DNA of 22,427 nt, from positions 1-22,427 of the forward strand of contig NZ_CALCDX010000002.1 of the NCBI RefSeq assembly GCF_937900395.1. Direction: 5' to 3'. The notes under the pieces are model-generated. The model did no database searches. It worked only from the letters and a program-made list of their open reading frames with translations, and was not told where the DNA came from. The stretch comes from an uncultured Caulobacter sp. (GTDB lineage Bacteria > Pseudomonadota > Alphaproteobacteria > Caulobacterales > Caulobacteraceae). This document shows, one piece after another, positions 7,604 to 16,794 of the stretch. The stretch's first letter is position 1, and each line of letters begins with the position of its first letter. Both the position numbers and the translations under genes were made by a program.

Positions 7604-8379
7604 GCGACCTGGACCTGATCCTCGAGGCCGCCCTGAAGGCCGGAGCGCTGGCGCTCTCGGCGCGGGAAAGCGGCTTGAAGATCTGGTCCAAGGCGGGCGG
7701 CTCGCCGGTCACCGACGCCGACCTGGCCGTCGACACCCTGCTGAAGCTGGAACTGAAGTCAGCGCGGCCGGACTATGGCTGGCTCTCGGAGGAGACCGCC
7801 GACGATCAGGCGCGCCTAGCCACCCGACGCCAGTTCGTCGTCGACCCGATCGACGGCACGGTCGCCTTCATGAAGAACAAGCCCTGGTTCGCGGTCTCGA
7901 TCGCCGTGGTCGAGGACGGCCGGCCCATCGCCGGGGTGGTTCACGCGCCGGCGCTGTCCGAGACCTACGCGGCCACGCTGCAGGGCCCGGCCACCCTCAA
8001 CGGCGCGCCGATCGCGCCCAGCGCCACCGACCAGCTGTTCGGCGCGGCCATGCTGGGCGACGCCAAGATGTTCGCCCACCCCGCCTGGCGCGAGCCGTGG
8101 CCGGAGATGCGCATCGAAAGCCGCAACTCGATCGCCTATCGCATGTGCTTGGTCGCGTCCGGCGCCTTCGACGCCGCCGTGGCCCTGTCGCCCAAGAGCG
8201 AGTGGGACCTGGCGGCCGCCGACCTGATCGTCCGTCGCGCGGGCGCCACGCTTAGCGACCATAAAGGGCGGGACTTCGCCTATAATCGTCCCGTTCCGCA
8301 GGTTCCGAGCCTGGTTTGCGCCAATCAGGCGCTAGCGCCATTGATCCTTAACCGCGTCGGGCATATCGAGCTGCCATAA
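7600..8379 (+). CDS. cysQ: Inositol monophosphatase family, 3'(2'),5'-bisphosphate nucleotidase type
   Basis: The 259-residue protein carries the complete metal-dependent, lithium-sensitive phosphatase signature: WLSEET (Glu64/Glu65), VDPIDGT (Asp82, Asp85) and SEWDLAAADLIVRRAG (Asp203). These residues bind the Mg ions and the phosphate. Members similar to this one are usually named CysQ, which dephosphorylates PAP formed during sulfate assimilation, but inositol-1-phosphatase or another sugar phosphatase activity cannot be excluded from sequence. It starts inside the pmbA stop codon (ATGA) and is followed 29 nt later by a DUF4170 gene. Confidence 0.85.
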   Translation: MSDLDLILEAALKAGALALSARESGLKIWSKAGGSPVTDADLAVDTLLKLELKSARPDYGWLSEETADDQARLATRRQFVVDPIDGTVAFMKNKPWFAVSIAVVEDGRPIAGVVHAPALSETYAATLQGPATLNGAPIAPSATDQLFGAAMLGDAKMFAHPAWREPWPEMRIESRNSIAYRMCLVASGAFDAAVALSPKSEWDLAAADLIVRRAGATLSDHKGRDFAYNRPVPQVPSLVCANQALAPLILNRVGHIELP

Positions 8380-8408
8380 AACCAATTCCTCGCAGGAACT
8401 TGCTCCAA

Positions 8409-8633
8409 ATGCCCGATAAGCAGCTTCTTCATATCGTCATCGGCGGTGAACTGAAGGACGTCGCCGGCACTGAATTCCGCGACCTGTCGAAGGTCGAGTT
8501 CGTCGGCGCCTATCCGAACTACGACGAGGCCCACAAGGCCTGGAAGGCCAAGGCCCAAGCCACCGTCGACAACGCCCACGCCCGTTACTTCATCATCCAC
8601 GCCCACAAGCTGCTGGATCCGAGCGAGGGCTAA
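8409..8633 (+). CDS. DUF4170 domain protein
   Basis: This small protein of 74 residues matches the DUF4170 family, found mainly in alphaproteobacteria: HIVIGGELKDVAGTEFRDL, a VGAYPNYDEAHKAWKAKAQ middle, and the conserved end TVDNAHARYFIIHAHKLLDP. No biochemical role is established for the family. The ATG at 8409 is preferred over the TTG at 8400 because AGGAA at 8394-8398 is 10 nt upstream of the ATG and only 1 nt from the TTG. It is the last gene of the plus-strand run and probably shares a transcript with pmbA and cysQ. A repeat element follows immediately after its stop. Confidence 0.8.
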   Translation: MPDKQLLHIVIGGELKDVAGTEFRDLSKVEFVGAYPNYDEAHKAWKAKAQATVDNAHARYFIIHAHKLLDPSEG

Positions 8634-8640
8634 ATGCCTC

Positions 8641-8771
8641 CCTTCTCCCCTTGCGGGAGAAGGTGTCATCCGCAGGATGACGGATGAGGGGTCGCGCAAG
8701 CTTGTTCGGGTAGGGTGTTCAACCCCTCATCCGGCCGCTTCGCGGCCGCCTTCTCCCACAAGGGGAGAAGG
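8641..8771. repeat. Convergent-gene inverted repeat with swapped inner hairpins
   Basis: The outer arms are near-identical reverse complements. The left one holds CCTTCTCCCCTTGCGGGAGA (from 8641) and CGGATGAGGGGT (8681-8692); the right one holds ACCCCTCATCCG (8722-8733) and a 23-base block at 8749-8771 matching the left end with one change. Between the shared parts each arm has its own perfect hairpin, and these are unrelated: GTCATCC-gca-GGATGAC (8665-8681) and CGGCCGC-ttc-GCGGCCG (8732-8748). The element fills the 139-nt gap between the DUF4170 gene and the convergent phosphatase gene and could act as a two-way terminator. Confidence 0.85.
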
Positions 8772-8772
8772 C

Positions 8773-9438
8773 TCACTCTCTTCTCAAAATCCTATCCGTC
8801 AGCACCTTCCCCAGCATGCCGGCGCGGAAGGTCTTCTTCATCGCGACCGGGTCGTAGTCCTCGCTCTCGACCCATTCGCTGAAGCTCAGCCCCTTGGGCT
8901 CGCCGACTTCCAGGTACTGCTCGAACACATAGTCCAGCACGCCGGTGTTGCCGTGCTTGATGTGCAGGTAGCGCGGGCCCAGCTGCTTCATCGCCTCGCG
9001 GATCGGCTGGCCCAGGCGGTAGTGGGCGTAAAAGACGCTCATGATCCCAGCCCGGTCCGCGCCGGACTTGCAGTGCATCAGGGCCGGATATTCGATCGTC
9101 TCGAACAGCTCCTTCGCGCCCCGCACCCGCTCGCGGATCGGGACCTCGCGCGAGGTGATCGTGAAGTCGACGAAGTTCAGGCCCAGGCGCTGGCAGGCGT
9201 CCTTCTCCAGCGCGTAGAAGCTGCCGTCGAAGCCGCCGCGCAGGTTCACGATCGTCTTGATCCCCTGCTTCTTCCACCAGGCCAGCTGGAACGGCCAGGG
9301 CTGGTTGGCGCGGACCATCTCGGGGCTGATCCAGTGGGCGTTGGAAAAGCCGAGGCGCAGGTAGGCGTGGTCGTTCCACAGGTAGTGGAGATAGGTCTTG
9401 AACCGGCCCCAGGGCGTGGTGAGGTCGAACTTAGCCAA
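8773..9438 (-). CDS. Tyrosine/dual-specificity phosphatase-like protein (HCx5R)
   Basis: The best start is the TTG at 9438-9436, with AAGGA (9453-9449) ten bases upstream; the frame has no usable ATG before it reaches msbA. The resulting 221-residue protein contains HCKSGADRAG (Cys123, Arg129), the cysteine-phosphatase loop, and an upstream GIKTIVNLRGG strand typical of dual-specificity phosphatases. The usual general-acid loop is represented by FTITSREVP, without an obvious Asp. There is no signal peptide or clear membrane span, so it should be cytoplasmic or peripherally attached. It is transcribed divergently from msbA and the lipid A genes. Caulobacter has an essential phosphatase homologue, CtpA, needed for envelope integrity and linked to lipid A; this gene could be that protein, but the assignment rests on memory and context, so I give no symbol. 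Confidence 0.82.
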   Translation of the reverse strand: MAKFDLTTPWGRFKTYLHYLWNDHAYLRLGFSNAHWISPEMVRANQPWPFQLAWWKKQGIKTIVNLRGGFDGSFYALEKDACQRLGLNFVDFTITSREVPIRERVRGAKELFETIEYPALMHCKSGADRAGIMSVFYAHYRLGQPIREAMKQLGPRYLHIKHGNTGVLDYVFEQYLEVGEPKGLSFSEWVESEDYDPVAMKKTFRAGMLGKVLTDRILRRE

Positions 9439-9582
9439 GCGGGAACGATCCTTGCGAATTTCGCGATCTAAGTAGGATAGAGCGTCCGGAAAGGCAAAAC
9501 TGGCCCCGATGGCGTCGCTTTTCGCGGGCAGTGCGTCCGCGAAGTCATTGACAGCCCCCGCGCGACATCCGACCCCTCCCGC
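9439..9582. promoter_or_regulatory. Divergent promoter region, phosphatase/msbA
   Basis: This 144-nt gap separates two divergent genes and must hold at least two promoters. A TTGACA hexamer lies at 9548-9553 on the plus strand, 35 nt before the msbA ATG. No Shine-Dalgarno precedes that ATG, so a leaderless msbA message is possible. I cannot identify a convincing -10 box for either direction. Confidence 0.35.
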
Positions 9583-11372
<1,790 letters not shown>

Positions 11373-11376
<4 letters not shown>

Positions 11377-12074
11377 GACCTCTGCGTTCGCCGTTCGTGA
11401 TCTGGCTGCTGTCCTCGATCTTCGCCGGCTATTCCAAGCTGGTCTTCAAGACCCTGCGCATGACCGAGGAAGGTCGCGAGCAGGCCGAAGCGGTATGGGC
11501 CCAGGGCCGCGAGACCGGCGTAGGCGCGATCCTGTGCTTCTGGCACTCGCGCATCCCGATGTCGCCGCTGAGCTGGCCGCAGGACCTCGCGCGCCGCCAG
11601 GACATGCGCGCCCTGATCTCGCGCTCGAACGACGGCGAGTTCATCGCCCGTACGGTCGAGAAGCTGGGCTTCCCGGCGATCCGCGGCTCGTCGGCCAAGA
11701 AGACGGACCTCGCCAAGAACAAGCACGGCGAGCAGGCCTTCCGCGACATGGTCAAGTGGGTGAAGGACGGCGGCGGCGTCGCCATCACCCCCGACGGCCC
11801 GCGCGGTCCGGCCGAGCACATGGAGAAGGGCACCCCGTCCCTGGCCCGCGTCACCGGCGCGCCGGTGATCTTCGTCGGCCTCGCCGCCAAGCCCTGCCTG
11901 CGGCTGGGCTCGTGGGACCAGACCATGATCCCCCTACCCTTCGCCAAGGCCGCCATGGTCTGGGACGGCCCCACCGGCGCGGGACGCGGCGACGACCCCG
12001 ACCAGCTGGCCGAGGCTTGGGCCGCGCGGCTCTCGGCGGTCACCCGCCGGGCCGAAGCCTTGGTCGAAGATTGA
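11373..12074 (+). CDS. DUF374 lysophospholipid/lipid A acyltransferase (LpxJ-like)
   Basis: The start is a TTG overlapping the msbA stop by 4 nt (TTGA), with GGAAGG at 11361-11366 as ribosome site. The 233-residue product shows DUF374 features: an N-terminal hydrophobic anchor (about 8-22), ILCFWHSRIPMSP with His58, LISRSNDGEFIARTVEKLG, RGSSAKK, and the ITPDGPRGP motif (about 138-146). DUF374 proteins are distant relatives of the PlsC acyltransferases and include LpxJ, a late lipid A acyltransferase characterised in epsilonproteobacteria. Because this gene is translationally coupled to msbA and followed by waaA and lpxK, addition of a secondary acyl chain to lipid A is the best inference. Donor and position are unknown. 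Confidence 0.85.
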
Positions 12075-12104
12075 TCCGGCTGATGCTTGGTGGGATGTAG
12101 GGCC

Positions 12105-13100
12105 ATGGCTCACGATCACCCCGGACACGCGCACGACCACGATCATGATCACCACGATCATGATCACGCGCACGGTCACGGCCATCACCATGGCCACGGT
12201 CACCATGGGCACAGCCACGCGCCAAAGGACTTCGGTCGGGCCTTCGCGGTCGGCACGACCCTGAACCTGGGCTTCGTTGTGGTCGAGGCCGCGGCGGGCC
12301 TGATCACCGGATCGCTGGCGCTGCTGGCCGACGCCGGCCACAATCTGTCAGACGTGCTAGGCCTGTTGCTGGCCTGGGGCGCGGCTGTGCTGGCCAAGCG
12401 CGCACCCAGCCTTCGCCGCACCTATGGCCTGCGCAAGGGCACGATCCTGGCCTCGCTGGCCAACGCCGCCTTGCTGCTGGTCGCCGTCGGCGCGATCGCC
12501 TGGGAAGCCGTCCGCCGCTTCGCCGATCCCCAACCGATCGAGACCGGCCCGGTGATGATCGTCGCCGCCGTCGGCATCGCCATCAACACGGCCACGGCCC
12601 TGATGTTCATGCGGGGCTCCAAAGAGGACCTGAACGTTCGGGGCGCTTTCCTGCACATGGCCGCCGACGCGGCGGTGTCGGCGGGCGTGGTGGTCGCCGC
12701 CTTCGCCATGAGCCTGACGAACTGGCTGTGGCTGGACCCGGTGGTCAGCCTGGCGATCGTCGCCGTGATCGTGCTGGGCACCTGGGGCCTGCTGCGCGAC
12801 TCGCTGGACCTGGCGCTGGACGCCGCTCCGCGCGGCATCGATCCCGCCAAGGTCCGCGACTGGCTTGCCGCCCGTCCGGGCGTGCTGGAGGTGCACGACC
12901 TCCACATCTGGGCGATGAGCACGACCGAGAACGCCCTGACCGCCCACGTCGTCCGGCCGCTGGACGAGGGCCACGACCAGTTCCTGCACGACGCCTGCGC
13001 GGAGCTCGCCAGCAAGTTCAACATCGGCCACGCGACCATCCAGGTCGAGACCAGCCACGGGGCGCACGCCTGCCGCCTGGCGCCAGCCGATGTTGTCTAG
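12105..13100 (+). CDS. Cation diffusion facilitator with histidine-rich N-terminus
   Basis: The ATG at 12105 follows TAGGG closely and fits better than the in-frame TTG at 12087. The 331-residue protein begins with 38 residues containing 20 histidines, a probable metal buffer facing the cytoplasm. It then has the six-span CDF fold with the HxxxD metal site twice: HNLSD in the second span (His79, Asp83) and HMAAD in the fifth (His184, Asp188). A C-terminal cytoplasmic domain with HDLHIW and ENALTAHVV follows. This pattern is typical of CzcD/ZitB-type Zn/Cd/Co exporters working by proton exchange. It lies 30 nt after the DUF374 gene and 9 nt before waaA, so a metal exporter is embedded in a lipid A operon. 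The exact metal is not determined. Confidence 0.9.
   Translation: MAHDHPGHAHDHDHDHHDHDHAHGHGHHHGHGHHGHSHAPKDFGRAFAVGTTLNLGFVVVEAAAGLITGSLALLADAGHNLSDVLGLLLAWGAAVLAKRAPSLRRTYGLRKGTILASLANAALLLVAVGAIAWEAVRRFADPQPIETGPVMIVAAVGIAINTATALMFMRGSKEDLNVRGAFLHMAADAAVSAGVVVAAFAMSLTNWLWLDPVVSLAIVAVIVLGTWGLLRDSLDLALDAAPRGIDPAKVRDWLAARPGVLEVHDLHIWAMSTTENALTAHVVRPLDEGHDQFLHDACAELASKFNIGHATIQVETSHGAHACRLAPADVV
12138..12167. repeat. 15-bp perfect tandem repeat coding for His/Asp
   Basis: CACGATCATGATCAC occurs twice in direct succession (12138-12152 and 12153-12167). Each copy contains the palindrome GATCATGATC. The unit is 5 codons long, so gain or loss would lengthen or shorten the His-rich metal-binding tail without a frameshift. 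Confidence 0.9.
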
Positions 13101-13109
13101 GGGCGTGGT

Positions 13110-14354
13110 GTGACCCTGTCCCTGGGCCTCTACCGGGCCGCCACGGGCCTGCTCGAACCGATCGCGCCCGCGGTGCTGGCCCGCCGCGCCCGACGGGGCA
13201 AGGAAGATCCGGCGCGACTGTCCGAACGACTGGGGCGCAGCGAGCGCGCGCGGCCCGCTGGCCCGCTGGTCTGGCTGCACGGCGCCAGTGTCGGCGAGAG
13301 CCTGTCGATCCTGCCTCTCGTCGAGCGCCTGCGCGCCGAGCGTCCCGGCGTGACGGTCCTGGTCACCTCCGGCACCACCGCCTCGGCCGCCCTGCTGGCC
13401 AGGCGCCTGCCGGCCGGCGCGATCCACCAGTACGTTCCCATCGACGCCCCCGGCGCCGCTCGTCGCTTCATCGCCCACTGGAGGCCCGACCTCGCCGTCT
13501 TCGTCGAGAGCGAGCTGTGGCCGAACCTCCTGCTGGAGGCCAAGGCCGCCGGGACGCGCCTGGCCCTCGTCTCCGCGAAGCTGTCGGACCGCAGCTTCGC
13601 GCGTTGGAGCCAACGTCCCGACGCCGCCCGCCAGCTGTTGTCGGGTTTCGACCTGATCCTCGTCCAGGACGCCCGCGCCCATGAGCGGTTCGAGGCCCTG
13701 GGCGCCCGGGTCTCGGGCGAGGCCGACCTGAAGTTCGGGTCCGCGCCGCTGCCAGTCGACGAGCCGGCCCTGGCGGTCGAGCGCGCGCGCTTCCTCCGTC
13801 CGCCGTTGCTGATCGCCAGCACCCATCCAGGCGAGGACGAGATCGTGCTGGACGCCATCGCCGCTCTTTCCGACCGACCACCGGTCGTGCTGGCGCCGCG
13901 CCATGTCGAGCGCGGCCCGACGATCCTGGCCCTGGCGCGAGTGCGCGGTCTCTCCGCCGTCCTGCGCAGCCAGGCGCCGGGCGAAAGCGCCGACGTTGTC
14001 GTCGCCGACACCCTGGGCGAGATGGGCCTGTGGTTCCGCCTGGCGCGGACCGCCGTCATCGCCGGCAGCCTGGTCGAGGGCATCGGCGGCCATAATCCGC
14101 TGGAGGCCGCGAGGCTGGACTGCCCGGCGATCAGCGGCCCGTTCGTGGAGAACTGGACCTCGGCCTTCGCGGGGCTGGAAGCCGCCGGGGGCGTCGTGAT
14201 GACCTCGCCGGAAGAGCTGCGAGACGCCCTGGTCTCCGATCTCGCCGCGCCAGAAGGCGCCAAGGCCCGCGCCGAGCGCGCCCGCGCCTACGTCGACGCC
14301 CGCGACGCCGAGGCGCGCGCGGGCCTGTCCCGCATTCTTGAGCTGGTTCAATGA
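13110..14354 (+). CDS. waaA: 3-deoxy-D-manno-octulosonic acid transferase
   Basis: The 414-residue protein is a GT30 Kdo transferase, which adds Kdo to the lipid A precursor at the inner membrane. Evidence includes the N-terminal LYRAATGLLEPIAP membrane-association segment, WLHGASVGESLS with the catalytic Glu63, VTSGTTASA, the FVESELWPNLL motif, LVSAKLSDRSF, and the C-terminal nucleotide-sugar domain signatures STHPGEDEIVLDA, APRHVERG and SLVEGIGGHNPLEAA. Length is normal. The start is GTG at 13110, 9 nt after the CDF gene. The stop overlaps the lpxK start as ATGA (14351-14354). Whether it adds one or two Kdo residues cannot be read from sequence. Confidence 0.93.
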   Translation: MTLSLGLYRAATGLLEPIAPAVLARRARRGKEDPARLSERLGRSERARPAGPLVWLHGASVGESLSILPLVERLRAERPGVTVLVTSGTTASAALLARRLPAGAIHQYVPIDAPGAARRFIAHWRPDLAVFVESELWPNLLLEAKAAGTRLALVSAKLSDRSFARWSQRPDAARQLLSGFDLILVQDARAHERFEALGARVSGEADLKFGSAPLPVDEPALAVERARFLRPPLLIASTHPGEDEIVLDAIAALSDRPPVVLAPRHVERGPTILALARVRGLSAVLRSQAPGESADVVVADTLGEMGLWFRLARTAVIAGSLVEGIGGHNPLEAARLDCPAISGPFVENWTSAFAGLEAAGGVVMTSPEELRDALVSDLAAPEGAKARAERARAYVDARDAEARAGLSRILELVQ

Positions 14355-15358
14355 AACTCGGCACGCCTCGCTGGTGGTACGTGAAGAGCGGCGGCCCCGC
14401 CCCGCTGACCCGCGCCCTGCTGACTCCGCTCTCGTGGATCTGGGCCGACGTCACCCGCCGGCGCATCGCCCGCACGACGCCGTCCATCGTCGGCGCGCCG
14501 GTGATCTGCGTCGGCAATGTCACCATGGGCGGGGCTGGCAAGACCCCGATCGTTCGAGAGCTGCTGCTGACCCTGACCCAGCGCGGCGTCAACGCCCACG
14601 GTCTGTCACGCGGCTATGGCGGCCGGCTGAAGGGCCCGGTGCGGGTCGACGCCACGCGCCACACGGCCAAGGACGTCGGCGACGAGCCGCTGATGCTGGC
14701 TCAGGACTTCCCGATGTGGGTCTCGGCCGATCGGGTCGCGGGCGCCAAGGCGGCGGCGCGCTGGGGCGCCCAGGCGATCGTGATGGACGACGGCCACCAG
14801 AACCCGACCATCCGCAAGGCCCTGTCCCTGGTGGTGGTGGACGGCGAGACGCGTGACGGCGAATGGCCGTTCGGCGACGGCCGCGTCTTCCCCGCCGGGC
14901 CGATGCGCGAGCCGCTGAAGGTCGGGCTGTCCCGTGCCGACGCGGTGATCGTGCTGCTGCCGGTCGATGTCGAGCAGCCCGACTTCGATCTGCTCGTGGA
15001 GTTCGGCGACATGCCCGTGCTGGTCGCCCGCCTGGAGGCCGCCGCTCCGGTGCCGAAGGGGCCGCAGGTCGGGTTCGCGGGCGTCGGCAAGCCCTGGAAG
15101 GTGGAAAAGGCCCTGACCGCCGCCGGCTGCCAGCTGGTCGACTTCGCGCCCTTCCCCGACCACGGCGAATATGACGAGGCGACGCTGCAGATGCTGGCCG
15201 ACCGCGCCAGGGTCTATGACGCCGGGCTGGTGACGACGGAAAAGGACTGGATGCGCCTGCCGCCCGCGTGGCGTGACAAGGTCACGCCCTGGCCCGTCCG
15301 GGCGCGCTTCGATGACCCGGCGGCGCTGGCGGAGTTGTTGGCGGGGGTGGGGCTGTAG
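14351..15358 (+). CDS. lpxK: Tetraacyldisaccharide 4'-kinase
   Basis: The 335-residue protein is LpxK, which phosphorylates the 4' position of the tetraacyldisaccharide-1-phosphate to give lipid IVA. The family Walker A GNVTMGGAGKTP (about 55-66, Lys64), GLSRGYGGR, DVGDEPLMLA and the acidic motif MDDGHQNP (about 145-152) are all present, and the C-terminal half contains VGFAGVGKPWKV and LVTTEKDWMRLP. An N-terminal helix (about 20-36) should peripherally anchor it to the inner membrane. In the acidic motif a His stands where many LpxK proteins have Phe (DDGFQ). It is the last gene of the lipid A operon. Lipid A of Caulobacter lacks phosphates in its final form, so the phosphate added here may be removed later. 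Confidence 0.93.
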   Translation: MKLGTPRWWYVKSGGPAPLTRALLTPLSWIWADVTRRRIARTTPSIVGAPVICVGNVTMGGAGKTPIVRELLLTLTQRGVNAHGLSRGYGGRLKGPVRVDATRHTAKDVGDEPLMLAQDFPMWVSADRVAGAKAAARWGAQAIVMDDGHQNPTIRKALSLVVVDGETRDGEWPFGDGRVFPAGPMREPLKVGLSRADAVIVLLPVDVEQPDFDLLVEFGDMPVLVARLEAAAPVPKGPQVGFAGVGKPWKVEKALTAAGCQLVDFAPFPDHGEYDEATLQMLADRARVYDAGLVTTEKDWMRLPPAWRDKVTPWPVRARFDDPAALAELLAGVGL

Positions 15359-15367
15359 GAGCGAGTT

Positions 15368-15482
15368 CCTCCCCCGCGATGCGGGGGGGAGGTGGCCCAG
15401 AGGGTCGGAGGGGGCTCGCTCGGCCTAGATGGCGCTAGCCCCCTCAGTCGCTCCGCGACAGCTCCCCCGCATCGCGGGGGAG
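15368..15482. repeat. Inverted repeat with G/C-tract hairpins between convergent genes
   Basis: The left arm (15368-15416) begins with a CCCCCGC-gat-GCGGGGG hairpin and ends in GAGGGGGCT. The right arm (15437-15482) begins with AGCCCCCTC and ends with the reverse complement of the first hairpin (CCCCCGC-atc-GCGGGGG). The middles of the two arms are unrelated to each other. The architecture is the same as that of the element at 8641-8771 although the bases differ. It occupies the 142-nt gap between lpxK and the convergent amidohydrolase gene and may serve as a bidirectional terminator. Confidence 0.8.
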
Positions 15483-15500
15483 CATCTTTGCCCCGTCCCC

Positions 15501-16787
15501 TTACTTATAGACCACCCCGCCCTTAATCACCGAGGTCACGCGCCGCAGCTCGGTGACGTCCTTCAGCGGGTCGCCCTTCACGGCGATCAGGTCGGCCGCC
15601 TTGCCGGGCGCCAGGCTGCCGATCTCGCTGGACAGCGAGAAGTGGTCGGCGGCGTTGACCGTGGCGGTCTGGATGGCCTCCAGCGGCGTCAGGCCCGCCT
15701 TGACCAGCAGGGCGAACTCGCCGGCGTTGTCGCCGTGGGCCGAGACGCCGGTGTCGGTGCCGAAGGCGATCTTGACCCCGCCCTCGTGGGCGCGGCGGGC
15801 CATGGCCAACATCTTCGGACCCGCGTCCAACGCCTTGGCGGTCTGGGCCGGCGTCAGAAAGTTGTTCGGGCCCGAGGCGACGCGATAGACGAAGTCGCCG
15901 GCCATCAGGGTGGGGATCAGATACGCGCCGTTCTTCTTGAACAGGGCGATGCTCTCGGCGTCGAGATAGGTGCCGTGCTCGATCGAGTCGCCGCCAGCCC
16001 GCAGGAAGCTGTTGACGCCGTCGACGCCGTGGGCGTGGGCGGTGACCTTGCGGCCCATCTTGTGAGCGGCGTCGACGATGGCCTTCAGCTCGTCGTCCGA
16101 GAACTGCTGGGCCAGGCCCGCGGCGGTGTTCGAAAGCACGCCGCCGGTGGCGGTGATCTTGATGATGTCGGCGCCGTGCCAGACCTGCTCGCGGGTGGCG
16201 CGGCGGCAGTCGTCCGCGCCCGAGCAGATCGAGGGCGGCCGCATCACGTGCATGATGTCGTCCGAGTAGCCGTTGACGTCGCCATGGCCGCCATGGATCG
16301 AGACGGCCGAGCCCGCGGCGATGATCCGAGGACCGGGCACGTCGCCCCGCTTGATCCCGTCGCGCAGGGCGAAGACCGCTTGGTTCTCGCCGCCCAGGTC
16401 CGCGACCGTGGTGAAGCCGGCCATCAGGGTCTTGCGGGCGAAGCCGGCGCCGACCAGAGCGTCGTCCGCCGACGAGCGGGTCACGTTCTGCAGGCGCGAG
16501 TTCGGGTTCTGCTCGTGGGTCAGGTGGACATGGCTGTCGATCAGGCCGGGCAGGACGAAGCTGTCCCTCAGGTCGACGACCTTGCCGCCCTTCTCGGCGA
16601 CATAACCGTCGACGATGCGGACGACCTTGCCGTTCTCCAGCACCAGGGTCTTGGCGGTCTCGACCTTGCCCGTGGCGGGGTCCGCCAGCAGGCGGCCGGC
16701 CTGGACGAAGACGGTCTCGGCGCAGGCGACACCGCTCAGCGCCCCGGCCAGAACCAGGGCGCACGCGCCCGACAGCAGTTTCCGCAT
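15501..16787 (-). CDS. Secreted amidohydrolase-superfamily dipeptidase
   Basis: The 428-residue protein begins with a signal peptide (MRKLLSGACALVLAGALSGV, cut near residue 23), so it is periplasmic. It is an amidohydrolase-superfamily enzyme of the imidazolonepropionase-like group with a full binuclear metal centre: SHVHLTH (His86, His88), IIKITATGG (Lys210, the carboxylated bridge), TAHAHG (His251), EHGTY (His271) and GTDTG (Asp345). Enzymes of this group from Caulobacter were once called prolidases and were later shown to hydrolyse dipeptides with other C-terminal residues. The present substrate is unknown, though a peptidase is likely. GAGGGG lies just before the ATG. The start is 7 nt after the stop of the phosphotransferase gene, so the two form an operon. 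Confidence 0.88.
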   Translation of the reverse strand: MRKLLSGACALVLAGALSGVACAETVFVQAGRLLADPATGKVETAKTLVLENGKVVRIVDGYVAEKGGKVVDLRDSFVLPGLIDSHVHLTHEQNPNSRLQNVTRSSADDALVGAGFARKTLMAGFTTVADLGGENQAVFALRDGIKRGDVPGPRIIAAGSAVSIHGGHGDVNGYSDDIMHVMRPPSICSGADDCRRATREQVWHGADIIKITATGGVLSNTAAGLAQQFSDDELKAIVDAAHKMGRKVTAHAHGVDGVNSFLRAGGDSIEHGTYLDAESIALFKKNGAYLIPTLMAGDFVYRVASGPNNFLTPAQTAKALDAGPKMLAMARRAHEGGVKIAFGTDTGVSAHGDNAGEFALLVKAGLTPLEAIQTATVNAADHFSLSSEIGSLAPGKAADLIAVKGDPLKDVTELRRVTSVIKGGVVYK

Positions 16788-16794
16788 TAGCCCC

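Noticed and set aside
8640..8775. Intergenic hairpins considered as a tRNA or small structured RNA
   Set aside because: No cloverleaf or conserved tRNA elements. The symmetry is that of a DNA inverted repeat.
12120..12220. CAC/GAT-rich stretch considered as a CRISPR or satellite-type repeat
   Set aside because: It is the in-frame coding region for the His-rich tail of the CDF exporter, and the repeats have no spacers.
12357..14351. 664-codon antisense open frame over the CDF gene and waaA
   Set aside because: It spans two well-supported genes on the other strand and has only Gln/Ala/Gly/Arg-rich composition, with no domain.
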